64,000 nucleotides of DNA, from NCBI GenBank assembly GCA_030272585.1, contig BSYQ01000006.1, positions 5,357,001 through 5,421,000 of the forward strand, written 5' to 3'. Every line of letters starts with the position of its first letter. Within the stretch, counting starts at the first letter, position 1. Shown in pieces: positions 1 to 11,492 of this stretch. A program made the position numbers and the translations under genes. The notes beneath the pieces are model-generated. The model searched no databases. It saw only the letters and a program-made list of their open reading frames with translations, and was not told the origin of the DNA. The DNA is from Bryopsis sp. KO-2023 (Eukaryota; Chlorophyta; Ulvophyceae; Bryopsidales; Bryopsidaceae).

Positions 1-91
1 GTTACAGTTATGATTTCGGTGCGACATCTTTTTGGCTTATTGTGCAACGGGACTGAATTGAATGCTGATGGTGGTCTGTCTGTCTGTGTAG

Positions 92-663
92 GGGATGGCG
101 AGTCCGAATCCGAGAGCTGCTATGCGGCTTTCGCTGAGCTGGCCGACGCCCACAACGAGATCGCGGGCTTACGCCAGGGGCTCAGGGAAATAGCAGAAAC
201 CAGCGTGAGGGCCCTCCGTGGTAAGTTCTGTCTCAACATCCATTCTCTTCTTCTTTCTGCTGTTGTTTGTTCTTGCATGGTGCCTTTTTATGATTCTGGT
301 TTGAATATGGATGGCTGGGAGTGCTGGTTTTCCTGTATCCTTATCATGATCCGATGGTTTGGTCAGTCCAAGTCAGTCACACCGACACTCTTGTCTGTGG
401 GGCAGTCGGCGTACATTTGGAAAACGAAAACATGGTCTATTTTTAGACGTCCAAAAGATCTGTGGGGCAGTCGTCGTACAGTGTGGAAACCGAAAACATG
501 ATCTATTTTTAGACATGCGAAGATATGTGGTGTGAGGATCGTTTGTTTGGATTTTGGTGTTACAGATCCACCGCCTGGGAGCCCAAAAAGCGCCCCAACA
601 ATTGAAGAGGGGGCTGAAGCTGAAAATCCTGTGTCTGACACAGGTCCTACAACTGACTTGTAG
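92..663 (+). CDS. 3' end of an unidentified coiled-coil protein gene (partial)
   Basis: Two coding exons are visible, 92-220 and 566-663, joined across a GT-AG intron (donor gtaagt, acceptor tacag). The split Asp codon is restored in frame by the join and the frame ends at TAG 661-663. The first exon is acidic at its start (Glu/Ser repeats), then has an amphipathic helix with heptad-like spacing of Leu and Ala (ELADAHNEIAGLRQGL), probably a coiled coil. The second exon is a Pro/Glu-rich disordered tail ending TTDL. The gene begins before the window. I do not recognise the family and give no function. Confidence 0.6.
394..523 (+). repeat. Two tandem copies of a 65-bp unit inside an intron
   Basis: Copies at 394-458 and about 459-523 share the start tctgtggggcagtcg and the run aaaacatg.tctatttttagac, with a handful of differences. 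The repeat lies wholly within the last intron of the partial gene. Its effect, if any, is unknown. Confidence 0.75.
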
Positions 664-2491
664 GGTTTTTTTATTTATTTTAAATGCTGAAAATGGGATA
701 GGGGGAGGTTGGGAGGGGAAAGGGAAGGGAGGGGGAATTTTAGGAAGAAAAAAAAATGAAAAAAAAATAAAAAAAGAATGTTTTCATGCAACGAGTGAAT
801 CGTGTGGGGCAAACGGGGTGGGGTTAAATGGGATCTGTTGAAAGATACAGACCCAGCGGGGTATTTTGAAAAACAAAAAAAAGGTGATGATTTTTTTTTT
901 ATTTGATAAAAAGAATGACGAAAAAGGGATTGATTCTTATTTCAACACATTCAACTCTCGTTGGAATTTCTTTTATCGTTTACAAATTCCAGTCTTCCCT
1001 TGATTCTGTACAACATTGGCGGTCGGCTGTGGGTCGATTCTTGGGTGGAATACAAAAAATTGCTGAACAACAAAGCAACAAAAAAGACAAGAAAAAGGGG
1101 TTTGGGTTTTTTCTTTCATTATCGGGGAAGACTGGGGATATGGTCGACTGTTTTTCGAGTGCATTTTTTTTGGACATGTTTTGGCACCTACAGATGAGGA
1201 GAATTTGGAAAAAAAGGTCTGCTTGGGTTGGGATATTGCACCCCGACAGTCAGTCAAGACGGGGGTTGCTGAATGAATGAAATTGATGGAGCTATGATTT
1301 CATCACTGGACGCAAAAACACAGAGTGAAACTGCTCTGTGTTGATACGGTTTGGAATTTGGGATGAACCTTTTTTTTTGGGGGGGGGAGATGATGGGTGG
1401 GGGTGCTTTTTGTCCCTCCTTTTTCTTTTTGGGAGGGAAATGGCCAATCGTTTTTCGATGGCATGTCGGGAATATCGCACTTTTTTTTTGTCCTCAGCTG
1501 GACCACCAAGAAAGCAAAAAACTGGAGGAGAAAAAAATATGGAGGTGGTGGATGGGTAATTGGGATGGGAAGAAAATTTTTCGGGAAAGAAATCGGAGGG
1601 TCTACTCCAGCAAAAGTTAAAAAATTTGCTGCGAACAAAAAAGAAATGACTGATGGGGTTTTCCCTTGATGATGCAACTTTTCGATTTCGTGGGGGTTCT
1701 TTTTTTTTATTTATTTTCGAAAGAAGTGACGAAGGACTCGTTTCTTTTGGTTTTATATATTTTCTGTGAAGATCAAGGACAAGACTTTTTTTTTTTCTTC
1801 CCTAAGGGGGGAGTTTTTTTTATACATATGACAAATATATTTTATCATTTTTTTTTTCTTCCTCACTGAGGGAGTTTTTTTTTGTTTTTTTTCGAGATGG
1901 GGGTGAACTCCGAGTTTTCCAAGGTCCTTTTTTTTGCCCCAGTCTGGAAATGACGCTTTGGATCGATTGGTCACAAACAAGATGTATCAACCAGTTGTGG
2001 AATTCAAATTTGTAAACTTTTTGTGACCATTTCTGTGACCTTTTGTTTTTGGCTCCATCAAATCACTGACCAAGAATTTTGTAGGAAATGTTTTATTATA
2101 AATGAATGAATGGATGGATAATACAAGGCTTTCTTCCTTTAAAACCATCTCTCCATTAACCTCCTGAATCCTTCGTTGGATGAACTCCAGGGTTCATACA
2201 ATATCATGGTCGAATACAATGAGCCCTTGACATGAGTTAATCCTGGCTTTGTACAAACTGCATCTTTTTTGTTTGGTATTTTGGATCCAACCTTATTCTT
2301 ACACTGAGTTCTGTTCAGTGGAACTGTAAACCAATTTTTTACCAGTAGGTCAGCCAGGGCATCCAAACAGATTTTCCAGGGATCGGTTTGATCGATTCTG
2401 TTGCTCAATTGACGATTTCGCACTGAGCCATGGCGGTCAAGAGCATCTTCTGCCCCCTAGCCATCGGCGATTTTTTCCGCGAATTCATGAA
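664..2491. other. Non-coding stretch: C-poor 3' tail, then intergenic
   Basis: Between the partial gene and TRAPPC11 I see no conserved coding frame. From 664 to about 1960 the + strand is strikingly poor in C and full of T, G and A homopolymers, like the tails after other + strand genes here. Two stem-loops followed by T runs lie at about 1798-1818 (cttccct/aggggggag, imperfect) and 1859-1880 (cttcctca/tgagggag). Composition becomes more even from about 1960. The TRAPPC11 promoter should lie in the last few hundred bases but no clear core motif stands out. Confidence 0.5.
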
Positions 2492-5400
2492 ATGAATCAG
2501 TACCCTCACGAACTGAAAACTCCCCCCTTGCCCTTGGTTCTCCTTTTGGGATATCCCCAGCTGCATGCTCAACTCAAGGGATTCTTGAGCGGTGAGCTCA
2601 GGCCACCCGTACAAGCGCTCACAGAGCCCGAAACGGCAAAAGTTGCGAAATACTTCGGTACGGGCCAAACTTTCGACACGCCATTTTCAACACATGCAAA
2701 TTCGCTCAGCTTTTATGAAGTGATCGATATGTTTGGCCTCCTGCAGTTTTGGGAAATGGAAAAGATTTGCTGGGAAGGGGTGGGGGGGGGTTGGTTCCTT
2801 TTGGCAAATCTGGTTCGAAACTGACTCTGTGCTTTAGGGAGTTTGATTTCGAGCATCTGTGCAATTTTCAAACCCTTTGGATGATTTTTAATTTGGATGG
2901 TTTGCTGCAGAACAAAAGAAGGAACCGAGAACTCAGCAATATCAACCACAGGGGATTCTCAAAGTATGGCACTGGGGTGTTGAAAAAGAAAACAGTAAAA
3001 AAGAAAATTCTTTGTTAGCATGTGGCTGTTTTCTTTTTTGCCCCATAGCTATAATAAGTTCAGACCGAAAGACAAATGAATGATAAGAGCCCAACTTTCA
3101 CATTTCGTTTTGCATTCGATTGCTGCAAAACCTTAGCCTGGAGACATGATGTGGTGGATATGCGAATTTTATTTCTTTGTTTTAGTTAAGGTAAGCATCA
3201 AAAATATATCTGACGTTGAAGGGGTGAAACTGTAGGAGGGATGGCTGGAAAAACGCAGAAATCAACGGCCAGCGGTGGCTGCTGTGTTCGTCAAAAGGTA
3301 AACTGGCTTCCTCCGGAATTCTAACATCGGAGATAGAAAACCTATCATGTGACTAAGGTTGTTTTTTTGTTTTTTTTCTTCGTCTGACCTGTTGTGTAAA
3401 AACAAACAAAAAATTGATTTTCCCTTTTTTTTGGTCTAAAACTTCTTCTTTTTTTTTAAATCAAAGACGAAACAAACGCTCTCGTTCCATCTATGCCAAG
3501 CATTATGATTCTTGTTTTGTGTTAATTCTGTGTGATTTTTTTCTCTATCCCCTTCTATTTTTTATTTTTATTTTTTCCAGGGAGGATATTGCTTTGAGCG
3601 ACCCGAATCGATGGAGAGCAGTCATCCAGCAATTGATCCACGTCAAAGAATGCTGCGACCGAAGGGGGGCAAAATTTATCATAGTTTCAGTGGCCTCCAC
3701 CGGCGAAAGAGAGCTTCCAGCGGATCGAGCAACTGCCCTGGTCAGAAGCCTAAACATCGACCCCAGGTGCAATAAACAAAAAAAATCCTAGTACCGAAAA
3801 TTTCACAACCTTACAACAAGCTCTTCGTTGATACAAGGTTTTGGCAGCTGCATATAATGCTTGATGGGTTTTTTTTCGTGGTGTTTTTCGATTGCAGGTC
3901 GATCGTGCCATTTGGGCTGCCTTCCAGTAACAGCTCGGATGTTCTGACGTCAGACATGAAAGCCTTTTCCATGTTGGTGTTGGAGCTGGCCTGGGCTCAT
4001 TATCAAGCATCAGCAAACTCCATCGTGTCGAAACACAGTCAAAGAACTTTGATATTGCCGGAAGTGAACACATGGGTATCCTTCAAGGTAGAAAGAGAGA
4101 TAGTGCATTGGCAATTTTTGATATTTTGAAAAAATATATATATCCATTCACCAGAAAAACATTTAGTCGTCGATAAAAAAGTAGGCAGTGGTTCACGTTT
4201 TCGTTTGTTTCGAAACTGAGATCCATCTGTAACACGACATTTATCCATCATGCCCCTCCCCCCAAACCCCCAAAAAAATAAAAAAGAACATGATTTGAAC
4301 CTGAAAAAATCGTATATGCATATTGGTGTTTGTGTGGTTTTACTGCAGCTTGGGGTTCTGTCGGAGTTTCGCCAGGATTGGGTGGCGGCTGTGAAACATT
4401 ACCAAGTGGCTTACAATCATTTGCTGGAGGTGCATGTCGGGGAGCCCGTCAACACACAGAGATTCGTGGAGGTGGTTCGAGTGGCGGAGCAAATACATTT
4501 AAAGTTAGTCACGATTTTGATCCACCAGAAAAGAACAACCGAAGGAATCAACCAATTCTGGGTGCACATGGCAAGGTTCAAAAACACGCCAGGTAAGAAG
4601 AGAATCTAATATTAAAAAAAAACAAAAAACTCTTAAATCTTTGTGACTGGTGAGATTTTCTTGAAACAGATTTTGACTACGTATCTTCTTCTTTTTGCAC
4701 GTACCTTCCAACATTGAAAACATATGGGTATATATATATTATCCCTGAATTATAAATCTATAGAAAATACGACCAACTGTCTTCTCCACATGCAAAAGCA
4801 GGAATTTTCTCCCCGGGTGTGTTCGCCTCTCACCTGGGCTGGGTATCCCATCAATACGAAGCCCTGTCTGACCTGCTCCAGGCAAACAACGAGTCAGACA
4901 ATCAGAGCCCCTTGCACACTCCCTGCCATCCCGCTCATCTGCTATATTGCGCTGCGGATGCCGCCATCCAAAGAAGACTGGAAATCGCAGCTTCAGCCAG
5001 CCAAGTGAAGGAAGATGCTTTTGTCGCCGTGAAAGGGCCATTCGTCGGTCAAGTGAAAGCTGTTGTTGATGCAGATATGTCAAGGTGGGTAGGGAATTTT
5101 CTTGGTGGTGTTTTTTCTTTTTTTTTTTTTTCGGTTTGTATAGTTACACAGCTCTTCATACCAGGAGTCAGAAATGGTATGATTCATCCGATTGAATGTG
5201 CACCCCCCCGGCTTCCACCATCTTATACAGATCTTTTTGTTCTTTCTGAAATTGGGGTACCTCACTAGTTTTTTCCCCATTCTCCAAACATGAAATCCTT
5301 AGAGATCGTCTTTTTCCCACCCGCGACTCTGAGTCTGCCACCATGTCTGACACACGTCACCGATCGCTGTCTGTCTGAAGGGATCTGACCGATGAAGAAT

Positions 5401-8400
5401 TCGACGATCACCTGTTGGCCCTGGAATCTAAGAAGTCATCCACAGAACACACTCTGGGGCTTCTGACCAGGGCTTTCAAGAAATATCGAGGTTATGGAAT
5501 GGACAAAAAGATCTATCACCTCGGGATGTTGATGGTCCAAGAGCACCTGGCTTCGAATGATGCCAAAAGCGCAAGGAAACGTCTGTTGCAAGTTTCACCA
5601 GCTTACAGGAGGTGCACTAATGTGATGGCAGATTGACCTTAGGTGCAAGGATACCAAAACATTGATGCATTGTTTACAGAGATCTTTCCCCCCCACGCCA
5701 CTTGAAATGAGTTCTTGGAAGCGATTTTTTTTTTTTTGCTTGCAAACTCCAGCTGGCATTCTCAACCCCCCATATTATATATTTATTTTTCCGAGACGTC
5801 CCATTATTCAGTTTTGAACATCTGGAACCCTCAAGACAATCCGTAGCTATGGTAAAAATTTCCACCAAGAGCAGCTGGGTCGAGCAAAGAAAACAGTTGT
5901 GAGAAGCGATTACTAATTCTAATTTTTCATCGTTTTTTTTTCCCTATTTTAGCGATGGGTGGGACCATTTGCTCTCCAGCAGCTTGACCAAACTTCGGGA
6001 ATGCGCTGTGATGCTGGACATCCCTTCGGAACATCTCATTTACTCGCTGGAGCTTTCCACGATGGCGTCAGTCCTGGAACTCAACCAAAGGGAGGTCATG
6101 GCGAAAGAAGCGCTGGATCGATTGCTTGGAAAAGCCAGGGACGGGGACGAGAAAAGCGATGGAGATGAGAAAAAGGAAAAATTTGAATATCATGTGGATC
6201 CAGGACAAGCCGTGGCTGAGCAGCAAGACAAACAGAAACAGGTTCCTCGACAGGTAGGCTTCTATTCCGGTCGTTTTTCATTCTTTTATTTTCTGAAATA
6301 GCTCAGAAAAACTCCTCTGCGGGAAGAAAATAAGCATACGGCTGAATCCACCGTCCCCACTTTGATTTTCACTTAAATTTTTTGTTTTCATTTCATTTTT
6401 TTTGGGGGGGGGAGAGATCCTTGTTTAAGTATGTCCGTTTCATTGTTTGTTTGGTCAGGATGCCGGTTGGAGTCGAGTTTTAACGGTTGCAGCTGGATTT
6501 GCCCCTGTGGATGAATTGCCACGACGTGTAACTTATGGCCTTGCTCTGAGAAACAACACCCCGGTCGATTTGCCAGTGTCGAAAGCTGTCATTGAATTCC
6601 AGGATGGGGACGGACACAGGAGAAGAGAAGAAGTGGTCTGGGAATGCAACACCACAGAAAGGCAAGCAGCAGGTTGCGATCCAATAATTTGCCATCAAAT
6701 TGACTTACACAAATCTGAGGAAAATCTGGGTTGTGGAAACTAGGATTGGTGTAGGTGTTTGGCCTTGTTGAGGTCAGCAGTTGCTGGAGCTTATTGTTTT
6801 TTTCCCAGCAGAGGCTGTTTTTTGATACGGTGGTTCTTGTGAATGCAGGGATGACTCAGAAGAATGCGGTCCATCGCATGTTGTTTTACCAAGGGGAAAG
6901 TGGAAAAGATCGATCGTCACTTGTGAGCCGAGGTGAAATCCAATCACTCGTTCCAATATATGGATATTCATACTGCTCTTCTTTGCTTGCTTTCGTTTTT
7001 CATGGTTTTTTCATTCCTTTTTTATTTTTTGTAGGTGTCCAGGTGATATGAAAGCAGAGAGCTTGTCTTTATATGTTGGGACGCATGCGGTTGTTCGGTG
7101 GCGGCTGGATGGCTCCGATTCGCAGAAAAGTGAGGATGAGAACCCTTTCAGGGAGCCGCTGTGTGTCGTTGGACTCAACGCGATCCGCATTCGGCATGTA
7201 GGAGCTCTGCCGACAATCACGGTGGGTGGCCCACCTCCTCGAAAAAAACGCATCCAAGCTTCTTGCAATGGACTCTTTCGGTTAAAATTTTGGACATCAG
7301 TCCCAATTTCTCGCAGTTTTTTTTTTTTCCTCGTTTTTTTTGTGTGTATGATTCTGTGCATTGGAGGAAAGAAAGAGAGAGAGAGGGAGAGGGGGAAAAA
7401 AAAAGGGAAAGAAAATAACTGTTATTTTTGTGACAGTCATGGCACATGTCTGACCAGGCCAGTTTCAGTCAGTTTTGGAATATTTATCTATACTGCAGGT
7501 TTGTGCGCCTCGCTACTCGCTTGTTGGTGAGAAGGTCCCAATGTCGATCGAAGTTTCCACAGATTGCCCCATGGGTGAGTCACAGCTCGTGCTGTCTGCG
7601 GAAGCTGCCGAAAGCTCATGCAATCCCAGTCTGACCTCAGCAGATGACCCCACGAGTCCGAGCAAAAAGCTGTCAATCGCCGTCAAACCATTGGATCGAG
7701 GAGAGACATGGACTTCGCATCAGCAGCTCTTTGTCGACCTCCCTGGCCAGGTGGTGATGGAAAATGCCCCCAACAGCACTTTTTCACTCGCACATTCACA
7801 AAACTCCACCCTCTACCCCAGCTCAACTTTGGTTCTATATCTTTTCCTTTCCTTTTTTTCCCCAATAGGTGACCATCAAGGCATGTCTGACTCTCACCGA
7901 GCACTGCGTCATGGACCAATCTCTGGATGTGGTGTTCGAAAAGCCATTCTGTCTGACATCCCATTTCTCGAGTCCAGTGAATTCCTACCTTTTGATGCCA
8001 CCAGAGGATAGCACCCCCAGCAAGCCAACAAACCCACAAGGATCCACATCATGGGGTTCTGGAGATCAAGAAATCCAAGTCCCAGCCAACGAACAGCTGT
8101 TTTTCAGCGTGTGCCTAGAATCGGTCGCCAGGTGTAAATTAGAGATAACGGCCGTCGAATTTCGACCTCCGTCCTCTTCTGAAACTGAGGTATTTTTTTC
8201 CTTCCAAAAACGGTATTGTTTTTTTTATCATTCATCCAAAGGAAAGCACCAGGTCAAGTTTTTTTCCAATCCCTGTTTTGTGTGATCCTGCCATGATTTG
8301 CATCTTGTTTTCCCCCACATTTATCAGGAGGTTGGTGAGGTTATGTCTGACATAGGCTGGGTTGCACCTTTTTGGCCAGGTGAACCCGCTATTTTCAGTT

Positions 8401-9074
8401 TCAAAGCCGTCCATTTTTCGCAAGGGTGACGTCCAGACGCTATTGTACAGTTTCTCCACCTCAAAGGAGTCCGAAAGCTCATCGCTCGGATCGTTGGCGG
8501 TACAGTGGCGGCGGTGTGATCGGGTGAGCCAGTAACGCTGTTAAACGCTTGCAACATTGATCGTCGTTGCTCGAGCTTCTGGGATGCTTCTTGGCTGAAC
8601 CTCTTTGATGTTTCCCAGATGGAGCTCCACCAAGCCTCCACGAGCACTCTCGATTCAGGCAGGAGTTCCCCCACAGTGAGGGGTTCAACAAGCGACCACG
8701 ATCGAGCCATCGAAACCGTCCTCCCACTCCCGTTGATTCGGCCCAAGCGACCCCTCATGAGCATTCTCTCCTCCCCACCCCCAAGCGCCACCGCCGGAAC
8801 CCCGTTTCCATACCTCGTCCAGCTATCCAATGACACGGTTTACCCCGAGGAGCTAGAGGTGCTGGTGCATGATGCGGAAGGGTGTTTATTCACGGGGGAA
8901 AGGAACACGAGCGTTATGGTTTTGCCCAGCGAACGTCAGAAATTGAGCTGGGAGGTGGTGGCATTCACGGCAGGGGTGGTTAGATTGCCGAAAGTTAGGG
9001 TGACCTCCACTAGAATGAAGTGCTGGGTGGAGGTGGAGGGTTCCGAAATGTATGTTATGCCTGTGAAGGTGTAG
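2492..9074 (+). CDS. TRAPPC11: TRAPPC11 (foie gras), TRAPP complex subunit 11
   Basis: This is a subunit of the TRAPP tethering complex, which acts in ER-to-Golgi transport. Conserved exons with frame-consistent junctions are 3581-3766, 3898-4087, 4349-4592, 4802-5084, 5381-5611, 5953-6253, 6459-6661, 6849-6932, 7035-7221, 7499-7750, 7869-8189, 8380-8523 and 8619-9074 (stop). The foie gras domain is recognised from segments such as FRQDWVAAVKHYQVAYN, FVEVVRVAEQIHLK and HLGWVSHQYEALSDL. The C-terminal half is the Gryzun-type beta-rich region (VCAPRYSLVGEKVP; final exon YLVQLSNDTVYPEELEV). The start exon at 2492 (MNQYPHELKTPPLPLVLLLGYPQ) resembles the family N-terminus, but one or more exons between about 2660 and 3580 are unresolved, so the first fifth is uncertain. 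The intron after 6661 appears to be GC-AG. Identity is firm; the exact protein length is not. Confidence 0.88.
6662..6848 (+). other. Probable GC-AG intron in TRAPPC11
   Basis: The exon ending at 6661 (…gaaag) is followed by gcaagc rather than gt. Using this GC donor and the acceptor at 6848 keeps the frame and gives TTER then DDSEECGPSHVVLPRGKW, which aligns with the family's PGK-containing strand. A GT donor 11 bases downstream gives a different frame for the next exon that fits the family less well. Confidence 0.6.
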
Positions 9075-9197
9075 AGGTGGATGGGGCTGTGATGAAAAAC
9101 CACCTGTGTTCTGTTGATTGTAGGTTAAGGTTTTGTTTCACATTTTCTGGTTTTACATTTCTCCAGCGTTTGCTTTAAAAAAAACTACAATCAATCA

Positions 9198-9246
9198 ATT
9201 ACATTATAGCAAAAAGAGGCCATCACCCCCCATAATGCCAGAGTAA
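9198..9246. repeat. Intergenic segment shared with 44322-44369
   Basis: About 45 bases here (attacattatagcaaaa, then ccatcacccccc, then aatgccaga) match the stretch at 44322-44369 with few differences apart from the length of the C run. Both copies lie between two + strand genes, roughly 240-350 bases ahead of the next start codon. It may be a dispersed repeat, a shared promoter element or a 3'-end signal. Confidence 0.6.
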
Positions 9247-9553
9247 CACAAGGTAAAAACAACAAAGAAAACCACCCAAAAGAAAACTCCCTGGACAAAG
9301 AGAATCCCACCGTTTCAAAGAAAAAAATGATCAAGCTAAAAGAGATTGCCGTCATAATTTCGCTCCCCTTCCCCTCCTCCAGGGACGGCCAGCTCATCTT
9401 AACGTGAACTTAGGTAAAGTTACATGATAGATTAACATGTGGGTACGTGATGTTGCCTGATCCCATCTCAACAAACGAGCGAAGACGTATTGTTGTGCTT
9501 TCAGCTGAGCCCGCAGACGGAGTTCTTCACTGTTCGTGTTAAGTGAAGGCGAA

Positions 9554-10676
9554 ATGAGGTGGTTTTTGCTGGCTTTGGTGATCGGATGTGTGGCGGCGAA
9601 GCAGAATTGCGCGTTCTACTCGACCAAAGTCGGCGAGTTTGATCTCGTAGTTCTGAGTGACGGGACGACGAGAAGTGGGGCCCTGCGGGATTTGGTCGTG
9701 GACGTAACCCCTTCTGCGATCAACACCGCCCTCGAAACCTATTTCGTTTCCGAGGAAGGCGTCGCTGTGAACTACAACCCAGTGTATTTGGACACTGGGG
9801 ATTTCAAAGTGTTATTCGACACTGGGAGCGCTCAACACTTCGGCCCCAGTGCAGGCAAATTGCTGGAAACCATGATGGCGGCTGGATTGCATCCTGACGA
9901 GGTCGACGCTGTCGTGCTTTCGCACGCCCACATCGATCACCTCGGTGGCGTGCTGAAACCCGACGGCTCGATCGCGTTTCCCAATGCGCAATATTTTCTC
10001 GGTCGTGTGGAGCATGAGTATTGGAGCGCCGCCACTCTGGAAGACGAACTCGTGAAAAGATGGAGGATTCCGCCCATGGCCAAGGCGATGGCCATGAATG
10101 TGACGAAAACGACGCTCCCTGCGATGCAAGACAAATTGACGTTGTTTGAATTTGGTGATGAGATCATTCCAGGGGTCACCTCACGAGCCACAGTCGGACA
10201 TACGCCAGGTCATTCTGCATTCATAATCAAGTAGGTTTTGTTTTCCACCCTCTGCCCTCTATGGATGCAATTTTGCAATTTTGGTTTTAACCCAGCAAAA
10301 ATGTAGCCCAAATTCCATCCTGCATTTTCCCAGTTTCGGGTTTGCTCTGCTTGGTGGATTCTCTGCTCAATTTCTCATTGGAGTAAGGGGAACCACTGAC
10401 ATGAGCTGGTGTTTTGAAAAAAGGAGTGGGGAAGAGAGTTTCTTCATCAGTGGGGATTCCATTGTAATCGATTTCGCCTCCGTCGATCATCCCGAATGGG
10501 TCATAGTTTTTGACATGGATGACAAGACTGCAGTCGACACGAGATTTGAGCTGCTGGAAGAACTGGCTAGCACTGGAATGAGGGGGGCATACTATCACAT
10601 CGGATTCCCTGGGATTGGGAATATATATCGACAGAGTAACGGGTATGGGTTCAGGGCGTCTCGTTTTGAATTGTGA
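9554..10676 (+). CDS. Secreted metallo-beta-lactamase-fold hydrolase
   Basis: Two exons, 9554-10230 and 10424-10676, encode about 309 residues. The start is the ATG at 9554; it gives a signal peptide (MRWFLLALVIGCVAA), so the enzyme is probably exported or placed in the endomembrane system. The metal-binding motif HAHIDH is at residues 124-129, a further His in TPGHS at about 220, and the bridging Asp in ISGDS at about 237. The layout (LDTGDFKVLFDTG…FGPSAGKLLETM…FPNAQYF) fits the methyl-parathion-hydrolase / lactonase-like branch of the fold; the natural substrate cannot be told. The intron (10231-10423) interrupts between the last two metal ligands and its acceptor tract is weak. A bacterial origin is possible since this branch is mostly bacterial, but the intron shows it is settled in a nuclear genome. 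The gene ends convergently with the channel gene. Confidence 0.85.
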
Positions 10677-10691
10677 CTGTGTGAGGAATAT

Positions 10692-10712
10692 TTCCCCCCA
10701 TGATGGGGGGAA
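10692..10712. repeat. Perfect 10-bp inverted repeat after the hydrolase stop
   Basis: TTCCCCCCAT and ATGGGGGGAA flank a single G. In RNA only the outer 8 or so pairs could form, with an ATGAT loop. It lies 15 bases into the presumed 3' UTR and may aid 3'-end formation or be a protein site. Confidence 0.6.
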
Positions 10713-11310
10713 TTGGGGGTTGGGCCAGTGAAAGACAATTGCTGCGATTTTGTTCCAAGAGACTGACACTTGATGCTCTTATTTATTAGTGAATTTCTCG
10801 CTTCAATGTATTTATGGGATTGAGAGTTGAGAGGTGAAGGTGAATGGGATTTTTTTGTATTAGCCATATATTTTTTTCTTTTCTGGTAGCTTCTGGTTGT
10901 ATAAATAATATATATTTGTATATGTATCTGATACCACATTTAGCAACATATTTTTCTGGAGGCACCGGTGGCTGGACGGCTTCTTCGAATCAAAAAATAA
11001 TAACTTATCTGTCAATTTCTGAGTAACATGGGTTTGTAAGCTGTTCTTATTTGTTTTCTTGCCTAATTGTCCCAGGCTTGTTTGTTTGTTTGTTTGATTT
11101 GTTTTGTTTCTGTTTCTGTTTTTTTTCCCGAGTGATGGTATGTGTGGATTTCTTCTTGTCCCATTAGTCAGAGAATATGTTTCTCATCGATGGTCGAAAG
11201 GGGGGGGGCGGGGTCAGCCAAGAAACACACTGCATTCCCAAAGCTTGTTAACTTCCCATCCAAAACAGTTTTTGCCGAACAAAAATCCATGCGCTCGACA
11301 ACTCCAATTC

Positions 11311-11373
11311 CTAGTGTAAGATATACCTCCTTACACTAGTGCAAACGGTTGGGAGTCAAAATGTTCGCACTAG
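11311..11373. terminator. Two CTAGTG inverted repeats between convergent genes
   Basis: Arms CTAGTGTAAG (11311-11320) and CTTACACTAG (11330-11339) form a perfect 10-bp stem with a 9-base loop. The end of the second arm overlaps another pair, CTAGTGC (11336-11342) and GCACTAG (11367-11373). The two hairpins are mutually exclusive at their overlap. Their place, between the 3' ends of two convergent genes, suggests a role in 3'-end formation or transcript separation; this is inference. Confidence 0.5.
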
Positions 11374-11492
11374 ATTCCCCTACTCAAAACTAAAAAAGGT
11401 CCATATAACTACTTCTACGCACTCAAGACGGTCACTAGGCTTGGTGCTGCTCCACTACTCCTAAAAAATCTCGCTCCCAACCCTCCGCCGTC

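Larger units (their letters stand above)
10677..11492. other. Convergent intergenic region with stem-loops
   Basis: This holds the 3' ends of the hydrolase (+) and the channel (-) and no coding frame I can support. A 10-bp palindrome sits 15 bases after the hydrolase stop (10692-10712). Two nested or adjacent inverted repeats sharing CTAGTG lie at 11311-11373. About 11280-11490 is G-poor on the + strand, that is C-poor on the channel's sense strand. Confidence 0.55.
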
